DNA of 64,000 bases, from the NCBI RefSeq assembly GCF_037392515.1, contig NC_090280.1, positions 75,442,504 through 75,506,503 of the forward strand. Direction: 5' to 3'. The notes under the pieces were generated by a model. It saw only the letters and a list, made by a program, of their open reading frames with translations. It was not told the DNA's origin and did no database searches. Shown in pieces: positions 34,985-47,541 of this stretch (within the stretch, counting starts at the first letter, position 1; the number at the start of each line of letters is the position of its first letter). The stretch is from Haliotis asinina (lineage: Eukaryota; Mollusca; Gastropoda; Lepetellida; Haliotidae). A program made the translations under genes and the position numbers.

Positions 34985-36140
34985 TATCTGACGACCCAAT
35001 TAACACTTACCTTTGGCCAAAACAAGAAACTAAACATGGCAGCTGTGGGATAGCTATGGATGATTTATAATCAGTTGGACATAATCTCTCAAAGTGTAGA
35101 AAATGAACTTTCAATAAAATGTCTAAATACAGTTAGTCTCTAATCTCTAAACATTACAATAATTCTAATGCATGCAAGTACAGTAATCGAACTCCACAAT
35201 AACAAATGAACCTGCAAGTCTTACGCCTAACAAGGAAATCAGCCCTCCAGATCTAATACCAAAACCGAACGGGACGAAGACGCCAGGGTATCGTTTACGC
35301 ACCGTCTATGTACCCAAGACTACTTCGTATTTCACGTGCACTCATACATGTCTCCGGGTATGTATTCAAGTGACACGACCAGCATGCACTGGGTGCGTTT
35401 GGGCGAGCACTTTCAGTGGAAACAACAACAAACCCTAAACTGTCCTCAGAACAGATGCAACACGAAGGATTTTCGACTGAATATCTCTCGTTTTGTGACT
35501 TCCTCGGGTCTGTACTGGCAACCTAAGTACGACTAAGGTGTACCCGATATTTGCTTTTATTGCATGTAATCTATTTATACCCACTTGAAATGTTCCACTT
35601 CCTTTACACGGGGCCTCTGATGTGGCATCTAATGATAGGTTTATAAATCACAGGATGGGATCAGATCTGGTGTCTCCGTTTTGTTGAGTGCTCCTTGGCA
35701 GCAGCATCAGTCGTTGTTACCGTGGATTCCAACATGGCATGGAAACCAACAGGAGACGATGTCATGATAGCAAGAAACAAGATCATTATGCATTCTATGA
35801 TTTCGTTTAAAAAGGATACCCACGTGCGACGTTATTTATAGTCCTATTCACTTTGCCTTTCACAAAGCAACCTTTACTAAGGTTAACCTTAACTCCCATT
35901 CCTTTACACTGCACTAAGGCTGCGATCACCTAAGTGCTTTGTGAAAGGAGGCCCAAGTCTTTACTCCGATAGCATCTTACAATGACTGGGCGTTTGTAAC
36001 TTACAATGACTGGGCGTTTGTAACTTACAGTCGATTAATCAGAATGTTTCTATTTGAATCGTTGTGTTTCCATCATTTTAAAAATCTATGCTATAAACTG
36101 AAGTATGTTTGCAGCATACTTGTATACTTGCATACTTGTA
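34985..36140. other. Spacer between the duplicated blocks
   Basis: About 1.15 kb of unique DNA with one MITE-like element (35838-35955) and no recognised gene. A short direct repeat of TTACAATGACTGGGCGTTTG lies near 35,980-36,020. Confidence 0.6.
35838..35955. mobile_element. MITE-like element with CTTTCACAAAGC ends
   Basis: The left arm GCCTTTCACAAAGCAACC and right arm AAGTGCTTTGTGAAAGGAGG are inverted. The interior contains AAGGTTAACCTTAACTCC. The total of ~118 bp is typical of small non-coding hairpin elements. Confidence 0.65.
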
Positions 36141-36342
36141 TGCTATGTCGTCTCTTGTGTCCTATGTGACAAACAGATATTCTGTATTAATAACGTGGCT
36201 GGGATCCTCACTTGTGAAGGGTTCGGTTGTAAGCATATTGCGATATACTAGCTTTGGCGAACATTAGAGCGCGCAAAGGGAGTCGGGAACCAGCTTAGGT
36301 ACGGATGAAACCAGTCGTTATCTTCACGTAATGCTATGACGA

Positions 36343-36400
36343 TCTCGCGAGATTTATGACGTCGCTATGACGACAGTTTCATTCTGATACCGCCATTTTG
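36343..36400 (+). promoter_or_regulatory. TATA-less promoter cluster, copy B
   Basis: TCTCGCGAGA (36343-36352), TGACGTCG (36357-36364) and CCGCCATTTTG (36390-36400), with the same spacing as copy A, upstream of the ATG at 36481. Conservation while the flanks diverge suggests function. Confidence 0.65.
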
Positions 36401-36480
36401 ACGCTATCTTACCTTTGCGATATTGCTGAATTTCTGTTGACGTTTGCCTGACGATCTGTTCATCACCAGTTGTTTTCACT

Positions 36481-38291
36481 ATGAACTCCTACAAGCAAGG
36501 TATTTCTTTATTTCTACAATAGTTAATTGTTGCCAATTTTGCTTTCTTTTATGACTTATTTACTTTACTCATCCTGGCGTAGGGTAAACGGAGAAACTTC
36601 CTGAACATTGTGCCGGTTGCCATTGAAGATTCACTCGAGTAAAATTTATTTGGCGTTACTTACGGACTTTCAACCTTTCAAGTGGGTTTAAAAATAACAG
36701 TACACAACATCAATTTCACAGAGTCATATAATAGATAGCTTCATTTGTGCCCTCCACCTTATCAGTTTGGTTTCTCGCAATGGTAAATACTAAACTGTTT
36801 TCAGAATAAGTACGTTATTGGTGTTTAGGATCACAGTATAGTACCCGAAGCCAGATTTATTAATATATAGTTCAGCCTAACTGTGTTCCAACCGAGCCAT
36901 AAGCCAGTTCTTGTTTTAGCAGTATAAATCAGGAATTGTTTTCAGAATATATTGAGCTACATTACAAGGTCTGAAATTGCTGCTAGTTATAATTTTTAAG
37001 GTCTTCTGACCAGTAGTGGTGTTCCTCTGTCCACATGCTATCATCACGATTCAGTACCAAAAGTTCGGTAACAACCGCTAATATCTACACCGTATCATGG
37101 TGATTATACGAGTGCTCCGATAGCCAGGTTGAAAAGACATGGGAACTTAGCCGAGGACTCGGAGTAATTGTACATTTGTACAAGAATATTGCAACGTCAT
37201 AGTTAAGAATGGGAAAGGGTGGTGAAGCCAATAATGTTCTGATACAATGATGCTCGTTCGATGTAATGCACGATTATTTGGTTGGGGATTCTACAGTTAG
37301 CCCCAAATGATAAATGAATTATTCAGGAAAACATGATTAATATCAACGTAGACTCGACGTGGCTGACCAAGACGTATTGTGATATATATTGTATACAAAA
37401 GGGTCACTGGTACTCACAAAGGTAAGTCACAAGTCGTCAAATATGGAACCCCCCAAACCGACTGCAAGTGTGTTATTTGTACAAACACAACAGTTGTCTT
37501 GATGTGTGTAAAAATTTCAATGGGGAAAGAGCAAATGGTTTGTCCGATTAGCAGACAATATGTCCGGTATGAAAAAGATATCCCATGTATGTTGTTATCT
37601 TAATTTTGTGTAATACCCTGCTATTGCAATTGTATTGTCGAAGGCCATTTGTTGTTGAAGGTTTGATACAGTCAGGCTGTGTTTGATGTTTGGTTATTTC
37701 TAAGACTTTCATTCCTTCTTTCCTCACAGCCCTTGACCTCGTGATCAGGTTCCCTTTGAACTTTGACATCTGGGCCCCTCCTCGTCAAGTGGGTGTTTAA
37801 GGGAATCAGTTACTTCATATTTTAAAACTGAATTTGTCTGCGTCTACTATTTGTGTATGGACCTATCCATTGTCTCAGTTACTGACGCAAAGCCATACCT
37901 TGACATTATTATTGAATATTTATTTTGCAGTAAATATCCCAAATCTAAATCACATGTTCCTTATATTGACCATGACTTTATCAATCAACCATGACCATCT
38001 ACTCTTTTTCTCTACTTTCACCATCTGTCAATCTCTTCTTGCCCTTCTCTTCCTCCCTGTCAGCGTCCTACTGGGAGATACATGACCATCCTTGAACCCC
38101 TGTCTGAGCTGCCCACCCCTCCCACCTCTCTCCCCGCCCCTCTCTCTACCCCCGTCCTCCGTGATGCCCCCTACTTCGTTGATATCAACCTTGATGACGA
38201 CGACACCCCCATCCAGTCCCCAGTTCGAGTCTTCCTGTCACGTGTGTCTGGATTCTTGAGGAGAGTGTTCCGTACCAAGATGGATGCCTAG
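36481..38291 (+). CDS. Spliced small-protein gene, copy B (~101 aa, unknown)
   Basis: Exons 36481-36499, 37730-37788 and 38064-38291 have splice sites and phases identical to copy A. The predicted protein differs from copy A at only a few residues, for example ALPAPL for PVPL in the proline-rich part and RTKMDA for RAKMDA at the end. Most changes between the copies in this exon look silent or conservative, while the introns carry indels; that suggests selection but needs counting. Function unknown. Confidence 0.6.
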
Positions 38292-38745
38292 AGTGACATC
38301 GTGTAATTATTTGTATTCTTGTGGAGTGTGTTTAAGATGGACGCTTTGAGCGACATCTTACAGTTGTTTGGATTCTTGAGGAACGTGTTTAAGATGGACG
38401 CTTAAAGTGACATCTTGCAATTTTTTTATTCTTGAGTGTGTTTAAGATCGACGCTTTGAGTGACATCTTGCAATTGTTTGGATTCTTCAGGAGTGTGTAT
38501 AAGATGGACACTTAGAGTGACATCTTGCAACTGATTCTTAAGGAGTGTGTTTAAGATGGACGCTTAGAGTGACGTCTTGCAATTGTTTGGATTGTTGAGA
38601 AGTGTGCTTAAGATGGACACCTAAAGTGACATTTTGCAATTGTTTGGATTCTTCAGGAGCGTGTTTAAGATGGACGCTTAGAGTGACATCTTACAGTTGT
38701 TTGGATTCTTGAGGAGTGTGTTTAAGATGGACTCTGAGAGTGATA
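38247..38745 (+). repeat. 57-bp tandem array at the gene's 3' end, copy B
   Basis: About eight units, some with small deletions, of the same sequence as copy A. Unit number differs (about ten against eight), so the array has changed since duplication. Confidence 0.9.
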
Positions 38746-39852
38746 TCTTCCCACTTTAAAAACTGTGCCATATGATAATTAACTGCATTGAATGATATAT
38801 ACAATGTTTGGCGACTCTATATTTTTGGACCTTTCGGACAATTTTTTGGATGTTTTGGATTTTTATGGATTTGGTTTATTCTATAACTCCTTGCTCTTTT
38901 TGGCTTTTTCGGACAAGATTTGACAACACTTCTTTAAGTATGAATTTGAAACATATCAGTTATAACTATTAAATATTGCTTTTATTTTCCAGGTGATTTG
39001 TTGAGTGTTTCTTGTTTTGTATTTGTGTAAGATACACGTGCTTTCTTAGATGTTCTGTAACTAGGAGACACGAACATTTTGGCGCGCCATGAGTGTTCTG
39101 CCTGCGTGTTAGTGAGTGAGTGTGGTTTATCTCCGCTTTGAGAGATATTGGTACCACACCAGGATAACGGAAACAAATACAATGCTGACAGTGGCCGATA
39201 CTGTAGTTTCCATTGAATATGTATACGTCTATGATTGTGAGTAAATATTTTCAGTGATTATTTGACCAGTGAAAACAGTATTTAACTGCCTTAGCAACGA
39301 CCCATCCTGGCCATGACATCAGAACAGGGTACCACGTGGCACATACCACACACCCATACAGTATATTAATAGTGTCTGTCACCAGGGTTCTTATGTGTTT
39401 GTTTTTCTGTACAATTCCATTTTGTTGAGGTAGTCGCGGTAATTGAGACCACTTTTATCAAAACCTCCATGCCAAAACCGCGAATATCATATAAAAATGA
39501 CAATATTCTGTCAACTGAGATATGTACCTTCATGCACTACACTATCTGTAAGTCAATAGTTATATCTATACTGGGTTCTACACGTTTCCTGGTCAAAATA
39601 TGCATTAAGTTTGTAAACGTAATATTGTAGGTGAACTTTTTCAAGTATTTCCAATTTCCGAAAGAGTAGTGTTTGTGGTACATTATAAGTTATACATTTA
39701 TTGAAATCTCCACGCGAAAACCCTTAACATGATATACAATGTGGGCGTCGCGGGATACAAAAGTAAATCAGTGTAATGTAAATATAGTGAGACGGTGAGA
39801 GGTGGAGAGTAGCCTTGTCCATAGCGAGGGTAAGGGAGTGGCTGTGTCCACT

Positions 39853-39856
<4 letters not shown>

Positions 39857-39910
<54 letters not shown>
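39857..39910 (+). repeat. Expanded (AG)n microsatellite, copy B
   Basis: 54 bases of uninterrupted AG; copy A has 16. It produces Arg-Glu open frames that are not genes. Confidence 0.95.
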
Positions 39911-39912
<2 letters not shown>

Positions 39913-39929
39913 GCCGTGCCTGACCCCAA

Positions 39930-40190
39930 GTGTGCTTACAGAACCCATGCGCCCCAAGGAGGGGCACGAGCACCAGTCCCAAGTGTCCGTAGGAGGGACA
40001 CACCACAACCAACCCCAGCGTCCTAAGGAGGGACACCCCTACCCCTAACCAAGCGTCCCATGGAGGGAAACAAGGACCAGCATCATGCGTCCCTTGGAGG
40101 GACATCTTGACCCACAACACCCAGTAGAGATAACACGACCCTGATCAAGCGCCCCAAGGTTGGACACCACTACCACACCAAAGCTTCCCA
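39930..40190 (+). repeat. ~36-bp imperfect tandem repeat, copy B
   Basis: Same repeat as 32755-33060 with one unit fewer, after CCCTTGGAGGGACATCTTG. Confidence 0.75.
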
Positions 40191-40645
40191 AAGAGGGATT
40201 GGTCTTGCAACAAGCGATTGCGACCTCCAAAACGTCGTAACACAACAACGGGATTCGTCAGTCGCCCGATACCCACATCGGATAAGTTTTCCAACGACCG
40301 CGTGTCTTGTACCAAGACCAACTTCTGTTTCCATGTATTGTTTGTTCTGGGGAAATGGTATTCATTTAGTAGTAGTTTGGGGAGGGAGAAAATTAGCACA
40401 GGAACAAATAGGTTTTGTTGTTATTTTCAGGAATAGGTATTAGGGGTGGACATAATCAAAAGTTACTGTATTCGAGTAGAATTTAGTTAGGCAAGAAAAG
40501 GCGAGAAATACCTACTGTCTAGGATTGTTTGTTTCTGAGTATTCGATTGGATCTAACTATAATACTCTTTCAGTTGTGACTTGGAGCTGGATTGGAAAAA
40601 CCTTACAGGAATCACCTTACAGAACCTGCAGACAAGTTTTATTGA

Positions 40646-40662
40646 AAATAAATAAATGAAAA

Positions 40663-40705
<43 letters not shown>

Positions 40706-40708
40706 AAA
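40646..40708 (+). repeat. (AAAT)n microsatellite, copy B
   Basis: Longer by two or three units than the copy A tract at 33507-33558. Confidence 0.9.
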
Positions 40709-41507
40709 TTGCATATTATCTCGGTAGCCAACCAACACTAGTCACATATCCGCAGGAATCTGCTGTCACTGGGCGTCTGGTTTATTCATACCCGCGCTAG
40801 GCGCCAATTACAAAATTATCGCAATACTGAGATATGTACCTTCATGCACTACACCATCACCATGTCAGTAGTTTCATCTATATTGGATTATGCACCTTTC
40901 TTATTTCTAACTGTGTGTTAAGTGTATAAATGTAATGATGTAGGTGATCTTTTTCAAACATTTCGACACTTTCCAAAGCGAAATCCCCGAAATAACAGTG
41001 TCCATGGTACTTTAAATATTATATATCGGATAAAGGGAGATTATAGAAATCATATCTGGAGTGACAGTGATTCGTAGACACATATGGCATAAGTGGGGAA
41101 CATGCAGTGGACCTGGCTTTGATCAGAGGTTTTTATGAGTGACTTTTCTGTCCACAGGTTGAAGATAGGCGACCCTCAAGTAACTAGAGACTTATCACAG
41201 AGCAGCCAGCGTCATGCCAACCTCTCTAGTTGATATGTATCGCGTCTGTCGTGAACTCGTGTCACTGAAATGTAATAAAAATATGTTGAAACGTAACTGA
41301 TGTGTTTCTTTCTGGCTCAGTATTAACTATTTGGGTGTAGCCAACACTTGTGTGAGTGAGTGAATGTGGTCGAAGCCCTTTTTGTCTGTGTGTCGGTTTG
41401 TCAGCACCGCGTGGGAGGAAATCTGCAGTAAAGCAGTCCTTGACACGTACGGGTATGTACTGTCACTCCTTCAGTGTTGGGAGCGAAAGGATCACAGACA
41501 CGTGTGC

Positions 41508-41650
41508 GGTCTGTAAATAATCGTTTTAAATCAGACAATCCAGTGATCAACAGCATGGTCATCGATCTGCGCAATTCAGAACCGATGACGTTTTAACCAA
41601 GTCAGCGAGCCTGACCACCCCTTATGACACGCATGGATTACTAAAGGCCA
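41508..41650 (+). mobile_element. SINE fragment, family A, inside copy B
   Basis: Counterpart of 34358-34500, with GTCTGTAAATAATCGTTTTA and CAGACAATCCAGTGATCAAC. Confidence 0.85.
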
Positions 41651-42136
41651 ATAATCTAGTGGCTGTGTCCACGACAATAAATTAAGTAAAGCCAAAGGTG
41701 ATAAATATTTGTCACGAAGAACACTAAAACATATCACAGAACTGAGTCTAAAAACTAATCATTTCTAACTCTGAAGTACACTACTCAACACTAATCGACA
41801 TGGCATATAGGTGGCATTAAAACACGATCTCTTGACCACCAGTGACCAACCTGGGCCACTCTGCTGGAGATCATGGGGACTTACAATGCTTCAGCTTCCT
41901 GGATAAATCCTCAGATTTAAACCATCACAGTTAAACCATTACAGTCACTTGACTAACTACTGAAGCAATAAAACTTATGCAACCATCAGTGGACAATCTT
42001 TTCAATCTCATTACTTCAACTCCAATAAAATATCTATGCCGCAAGTCAAGCAAAACGGCCATGGCCGCACTTGTCTCATAACATGGGATGCTGTTGAGCA
42101 GTGGAAATAAACATGTGCAGAACTCTCTAATAGACG

Positions 42137-42980
42137 ACAGGTCCTAAGTCCCGACTGAACATGAATAATCATTAGTGGGCAGAGCTTATGTGACCAGGTC
42201 GTACGTCTTTTTTACGCACAACTTCTCAGTTGAACAGCATTCGGTTTACGTCTGCTCAGTCGTGTTAAGTTGATAAGCGTGCAGTGAGAGTGTATTTCAA
42301 CCTAACTACCATTTCAATACTACAGAAAATAAAGACATGTCCCAATGTTTGTTAAGAAATCGATCGTAATTATGTAAGGTACCGTTGATAATTTACCGCT
42401 GGGGCGGGGTGATGATGTTCTTTATGACACCAAAGTAAGTCTACCAAGTGACCCCCAGGGTTGGCATGGACAAAATCAATGAAAGCACTCCTTGTATATG
42501 TTTACCACTGTACATTCATTAAACTGTACCAGTTATGTATCGTTGTATGAAAGAGTTTGACATGGAAATGGAGTGTTGTTGTTGTCAAGTCATAATTACA
42601 GTTTATATAATCAGTCAGTGATTCCAGTAAATTCATAAAACCAAAGAATATATAAAATATATACATTTTCCTCAGCACTGAGCCTGTTTTGTTTCCACAA
42701 AGCAGTATGGGTGAGCATGTACCTGAAGAAAATTTGAGAGCATGAATTCTACTCCTTTAGCATGGGTGGTTATGAAGTGTTTGATCAACATGAGACCCAA
42801 GTCCAGTGTTCCCTGTCGTGATATTGCTGGAATATTGCTAAAAGTGAAGTAAAACCATACACACACTTTCAGCAGTGTGGTCGGTTGTTTGCAGACTTTC
42901 CCAGTGTTGGAACTGAATTTGGTGTTTGGTGATCAATGCTTGGTTTATGTGTCATGTCCTTTAATAATAAACTTGAAATA
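42137..42980. other. Unique spacer with one SINE relic
   Basis: The only feature seen is an inverted SINE head at about 42788-42875, reading on the minus strand GGTTTTACTTCACTTTTAGC then AATATTCCAGCAATATCACG. No gene recognised. Confidence 0.5.
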
Positions 42981-43040
42981 TAGTATTCCCAGAAATTATT
43001 GAGAATCATGTTGCGTCATGTAACTCATTACGTTTATTAA

Positions 43041-46000
43041 CCCCCTGGATGCCACAGGGACATATATGTCCTTCCTCTACATACCTCACTTGGAAGTCCA
43101 ATAAAATTCTAAATATACCACGCATATATAAATACTACACAGTTTTGAATTCTGCGGAAAATTCCCAGTTTATTGATACCATCCACTATCATCTCAGACC
43201 AAGCTAAAGTGCTGAAAATCGCCTTTCAAAATAGGCTTCATCGTAAATGTCGCCATTTTTCAAACTGTACAAAATCGAGATTAACAGCGTTATTTGCAGT
43301 ATGTTTTGAAATGTGAAAATTGGATAATTACTGGGAGTAATGAATTTCAAAAATAGTATATTAATGATCACTGATATCAAGTTTTCATGTAACCAGGAAT
43401 GATAATTCTGAAACGTCACCGATGTACCCAGAATCGGTTGGGATGTTTTCGAAAATACACTTACACGAACGCCGAAGTGCGCTTTCCGCCATATTGGATA
43501 GTGTTTACAAAATCACGTTTCGAGAAGGCCGGTATTGAGACGCCTATAACATAATGTATACTTCATAGTTAGCTGCGACAAATGCATCATTGAATTCCCC
43601 ATATATCTTAGAATCAAATTACAAATGGTCTTTGTCACCAATACCAACTGTCTAGACAAAACGAAACGAAATATATTTAGTATGAAAACGAACGCTGTGC
43701 TCGAAAGACAGCGCTTGACTGAAATGTAAACAAAGAAAAATTCCAATTTTACACTGCGTAGCATTTTCGGAAATTTCCCAACATCCAGCCCTCTAATCAT
43801 TGCTTACAATGGCTCAATACGCTTAGAATATTCAGGGGAAGAGTATCGTGGCAAAAAATAGCAAATTGAAAATAGATACAATGAAATAATTTGGTAATTC
43901 ATAAGAAACTGTCAAACTTTCAGTGCAGCGTGACGCCATGACTGACGCAAAATCACGCAGAACGACAACGGTACTTATCGGCATTTCTGGCTTGTTCCGT
44001 CATTTACAATGTAAACGATAAGAACATATCAGAATACACAAATAGTCAGAATAATTCTGATTACTTGCATCTCACATTTATATACAAAAGATCCCTGAAT
44101 CAAGCAAAAAGTCGTCGCAAAATCCCGTGTACCCTTCTCAGCGAAGCCGCCATTTTGAGAGAAATCGGTCATCGGTAGTGATGTCATACGTCAACATTGT
44201 TGCACATATTAGGCAATTTCTTTGAGGTGAAGGTCGGTTGAACAAGAGTAAACACAATGCCCATACCATTCCGATTGCACTTATAGTATTGTGATGTATA
44301 TTTTGCGCATCGTTCAGATATTTTTTCATGAAACTGATTTCAGTATCTACATATATCCATGTTCAACACCATATCATGTGTGGATATAAGGTATCCGTGT
44401 TTATTCTTTGAAAGCTTTTGATTGTTTGAATAATATCTACATGGGAAATTGACTCAGTAAGTGTATTATACCACATTTTAAGCCCCTACACAAGTGTTGG
44501 AAGATCACACGTAGCCATTACTGCAACATGTGCTTTAGTTCACGTGATGTGCAATATTCAATACGTTGGGACAAATATTGCAGTTACATATGAACAGGTT
44601 AATAAACAGCGATTTAATTCCAACTTAGAAGTAAAACGGATAATATTAATGAAAATGATTTGTACATTTTATCAAATGTCGGGGCACACATACTACTGTT
44701 TAAAGGAATTGTCTTGTTCATTGTATTGGTTTGTGTCGTTTTTATAGACAAAACTATTATGAATATTAATTGACCAGGTGCTACTTTGTCAAGAACGTTT
44801 CATGATTCATTATCATTGTTTTTCGATAATAAAGTCAATTCAAATGCGATTAAAATATATCTGATGGCAGAATGTCTAACTCAAACAATATTTATACGGA
44901 AATTGTTAAAAATATATACATCAGGTCAAGTCTTAATTTCGACAAGCATTACGTCCATTTTCTAGTACTTCTTTACTGAAAAAGCGATCTCTTTGTACCT
45001 TTCATTGCATACTTATGAAGGGAATTGATTTCATAATCATGAGAAGAAAAGTCTTTTTCCTAAATGAATACTCGATGAATATTCAGGTGTCGTGAAATTT
45101 TCATTTAAGCTAAATTGATGCTAGGCAGGTGCGCGTGTTGCTCACAATAAGATATGTAGTAAAACCGTGTAATTGTTGATATATTCAGGACACTATTTCA
45201 GTGATAAAACCATTCATTTTATATTTTGGCTAAAAAGTGTTGAATTCTGACACAGAAGCCGATATCTTTTACACATTGAATGGAAATTAGGTTAGATATA
45301 TACTAATCAGCAACCAGAGTAGTCTTTTTCCGACGTCACAAAATGCACAAAACATGCTGTGACGTCAACTAAAATGTCGCATTATTTTCAGTTATTTCAT
45401 TACGTTTGAAAATGTGGCTGTTACTCCGTTAATAATGATGGAAAATTAATAAAAATACATCTACACAAACAGGAGAATATGGGAATCTAAGAACTAAAAT
45501 ATGTATCGGATAGGGACATCCAAATCGCTATTGCCTGATTTTTGATGTAGTACACTTGCATCTTTTCTTACAAATTGTGAAACTACCAAAAGGTATCCTC
45601 TCACACTGGGGAAATTTGTATTGGAATAGTTTGGTTCACTGTGAACAAAACATCACGAAAATATACTGTCCATATCCACAGCAAATTCTCTCCATGTGAT
45701 CGGAGTTACATTGACCTAATGTAAACCATAGCTGAGTTATGCCCCCTTATCTTTATACGTGCATGACCTCTCTGTCGACGTTTGACGTCATAGTAGAAAA
45801 TCGATTTTTGACATTTATTGCGGGTCATTTTTGATTTTGTGAGTATGACGTTATGCATTGGCACATACATCCATTTCATATACACTCATGTCGTTCAGAT
45901 GTCAAGCTGTATTTTCTTCGCTCACACTTTCCGTAAAGATGCCAAATTAAAAAAATCGTAGCAGAGTGCTTTTATTGGTGCACGATAAAAAACTGAGAAA

Positions 46001-46242
46001 TTTACTGTTTTTGAACACACACAAAAATTTTGAACAACTTTTAGCAGTGTCTATTTCTCAAACCCCTGAGGTAGCCGCAATTATATTTATACCAACGGAT
46101 AGGAAATCAAATATTCTACATGTCTGTGCAATTCCATAGCCGTACGCAAAACCTGGGCCACGCGATCGCAAATCTCGCACAACGTTCACTTTTCAAACTT
46201 TATAAAAATGTGCGCCTGAAAAAAAACTCGGCATCCAGGGGG
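43041..46242. mobile_element. TTAA/piggyBac-type element nested in the Tc1-like element
   Basis: It is flanked by TTAA at 43037-43040 and 46243-46246, with 13-bp perfect inverted ends CCCCCTGGATGCC / GGCATCCAGGGGG. TTAA duplication and a C-rich terminus are piggyBac hallmarks. The 3.2-kb interior shows no transposase frame, so it is non-autonomous or decayed beyond recognition. CRE-like TGACGTCA palindromes and GCCGCCATTTTGAG occur inside (about 44,145 and 45,335-45,365), possibly from an internal promoter. Confidence 0.8.
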
Positions 46243-46309
46243 TTAACTTCTGGCGTTTTACTTACATAAACATGTTAAAACATCATCCTTTTACAGTCTC
46301 AGTCTTGTT

Positions 46310-47355
46310 TTAGTACTTTGTTAGACCTCCTCGCTCAGCAATGCATGCCTGAATACGCCTAGGCACACTACCCATCAAAGTTTGTAGGTAATCGTGTGAC
46401 AGGGTATCCCAATATTGGACCACCTCGGCCTTCATATCTTCAATATTTCTCAGTCCCTTTTGGTTTATTCTGTCCTTCATCACTCCCCACACATTCTCGA
46501 TTGGGTTTAGGTCTGGGCTGTAACTGGGCCAGTCTAAAACTTGAACATTTTCGCCCGACAACCACTGTTTTGTGTAGCGCACAGTGTGTTTTGGGTCATT
46601 ATCATGCTGGAAAATCCAATCATCTTCATACAATGTTTGTGCTGTCGGAAGGTCACCATTTAGAATGTCAACGTATCTTTCTTTTGTCAAGTTTCCCGTG
46701 AAAACACACAATGGCGTCACTCCGCGAGCCGATATGCCACCCCACATGTGAAACTTCGGGCTATGTTATGGTCGCTGGTAGATAGGTTTGACAGTATCTT
46801 TGGTCCAAATTTTCACACAATTAGGGAAAAGCCAAACAGAACTTTCATCCGAAAAGAAAACATTATCCCAATCTTGATTTTCATGAGCCCGACACCAGTT
46901 TAAACGTTTTTCCTTTTGTGCATCTTTCGGGCATGTACATGATGTACCACATGCAGCATACACTAATAATAAACCATCAGGCTCTCTGAAATCATAAATG
47001 TAGTGCATCAACGGCGAGGGAATTCCACGTTTTTTCACCCAATTAAGTCTCTGTAATTCCTGCCTAACTGTTTCATTGCATACCTGAGGACTTCCTCTGC
47101 TAATCATTTCATTTCTGATGTTCTCAACACTTTTCAATTTGCCCCTACTCACAATCTGCCCAAGTCTTCGGCGATCCACAACACTGAATTTCCTAGGCCG
47201 ACCTGCCCGGTTCCTGTTTGAAGTTGTTTTGAAGTTCTGTAAACTGTAGACAGAGGAATACCATGTCTAAAAGCTAACACTTTAGCATCAGCCTCACCCC
47301 TTTCAAAATCATCTAGAATGAGCTTTCTTTTCTCTCTTGCTGTAAATTCTGCCAT
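46310..47355 (-). pseudogene. Tc1-like DD34E transposase, broken
   Basis: Reads MAEFTAREKRKLILDDFERG with a helix-turn-helix (GIPLSTVYRT), GRPRKFSVVDRRRLGQIV, FFSDESSVWLF (first Asp), WIFQHDNDPKHT (second Asp) and SPDLNPIENVWG (Glu). Thirty-four residues separate the second Asp from the Glu, hence DD34E. The frame is broken by a shift near 47,215-47,240 and by one stop near 46,764, between PIYQRP and HSPKFHMWGG. A segment reading YIYDFREPDGLLLVYAA (46951-47011) is foreign to the family and matches a locus at 48669-48729. With a stop and a frameshift it cannot encode a full transposase. Confidence 0.88.
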
Positions 47356-47383
47356 GTCAACACAGGAAGCCGTCTGCTCAGAC

Positions 47384-47443
47384 AAGGGAGATAACTCTTG
47401 ACGTAATGAGCTGCCTTCTACGCCTTCAAGAGTTGTCTCCCTT
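47384..47443. repeat. 18-bp inverted repeat in the Tc1-like 5' region
   Basis: AAGGGAGATAACTCTTGA against TCAAGAGTTGTCTCCCTT, one mismatch, 24-bp loop, just upstream of the transposase start. Possibly a transposase binding or subterminal repeat (inference). Confidence 0.6.
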
Positions 47444-47541
47444 ATTTAGTATGCTTAGTGCATAGTGAAAGCCCTTTTTCCACTCTTAGCATCATAAGAA
47501 AAAAAACAAAGATTTTCTCAATAATTTCTGGGAACACTGTA

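Larger units (their letters stand above)
36141..42136 (+). repeat. Segmental duplication, copy B
   Basis: Second copy of 28909-34984 in the same orientation. It has a small extra block near 36218-36258 and longer AG and AAAT microsatellites. Homology ends at TCTCTAATAGACG, after which the flanks are unrelated. Confidence 0.95.
42981..47539 (-). mobile_element. Tc1-like DNA transposon split by a nested TTAA element
   Basis: The outer ends are inverted: TAGTATTCCCAGAAATTATT (42981 on) and, on the minus strand, CAGTGTTCCCAGAAATTATT (from 47539), each followed by GAGAA. Both are flanked by TA (42979-42980 and 47540-47541), the Tc1/mariner target duplication. Removing 43041-46242 and one TTAA leaves about 1.35 kb, the normal length for a Tc1-like element. 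The transposase (47355-46310, minus) belongs to this element. Confidence 0.88.

Noticed and set aside
43041-46242. Autonomous piggyBac transposase gene
   Set aside because: No long frame or DDD-type motif is visible on either strand.
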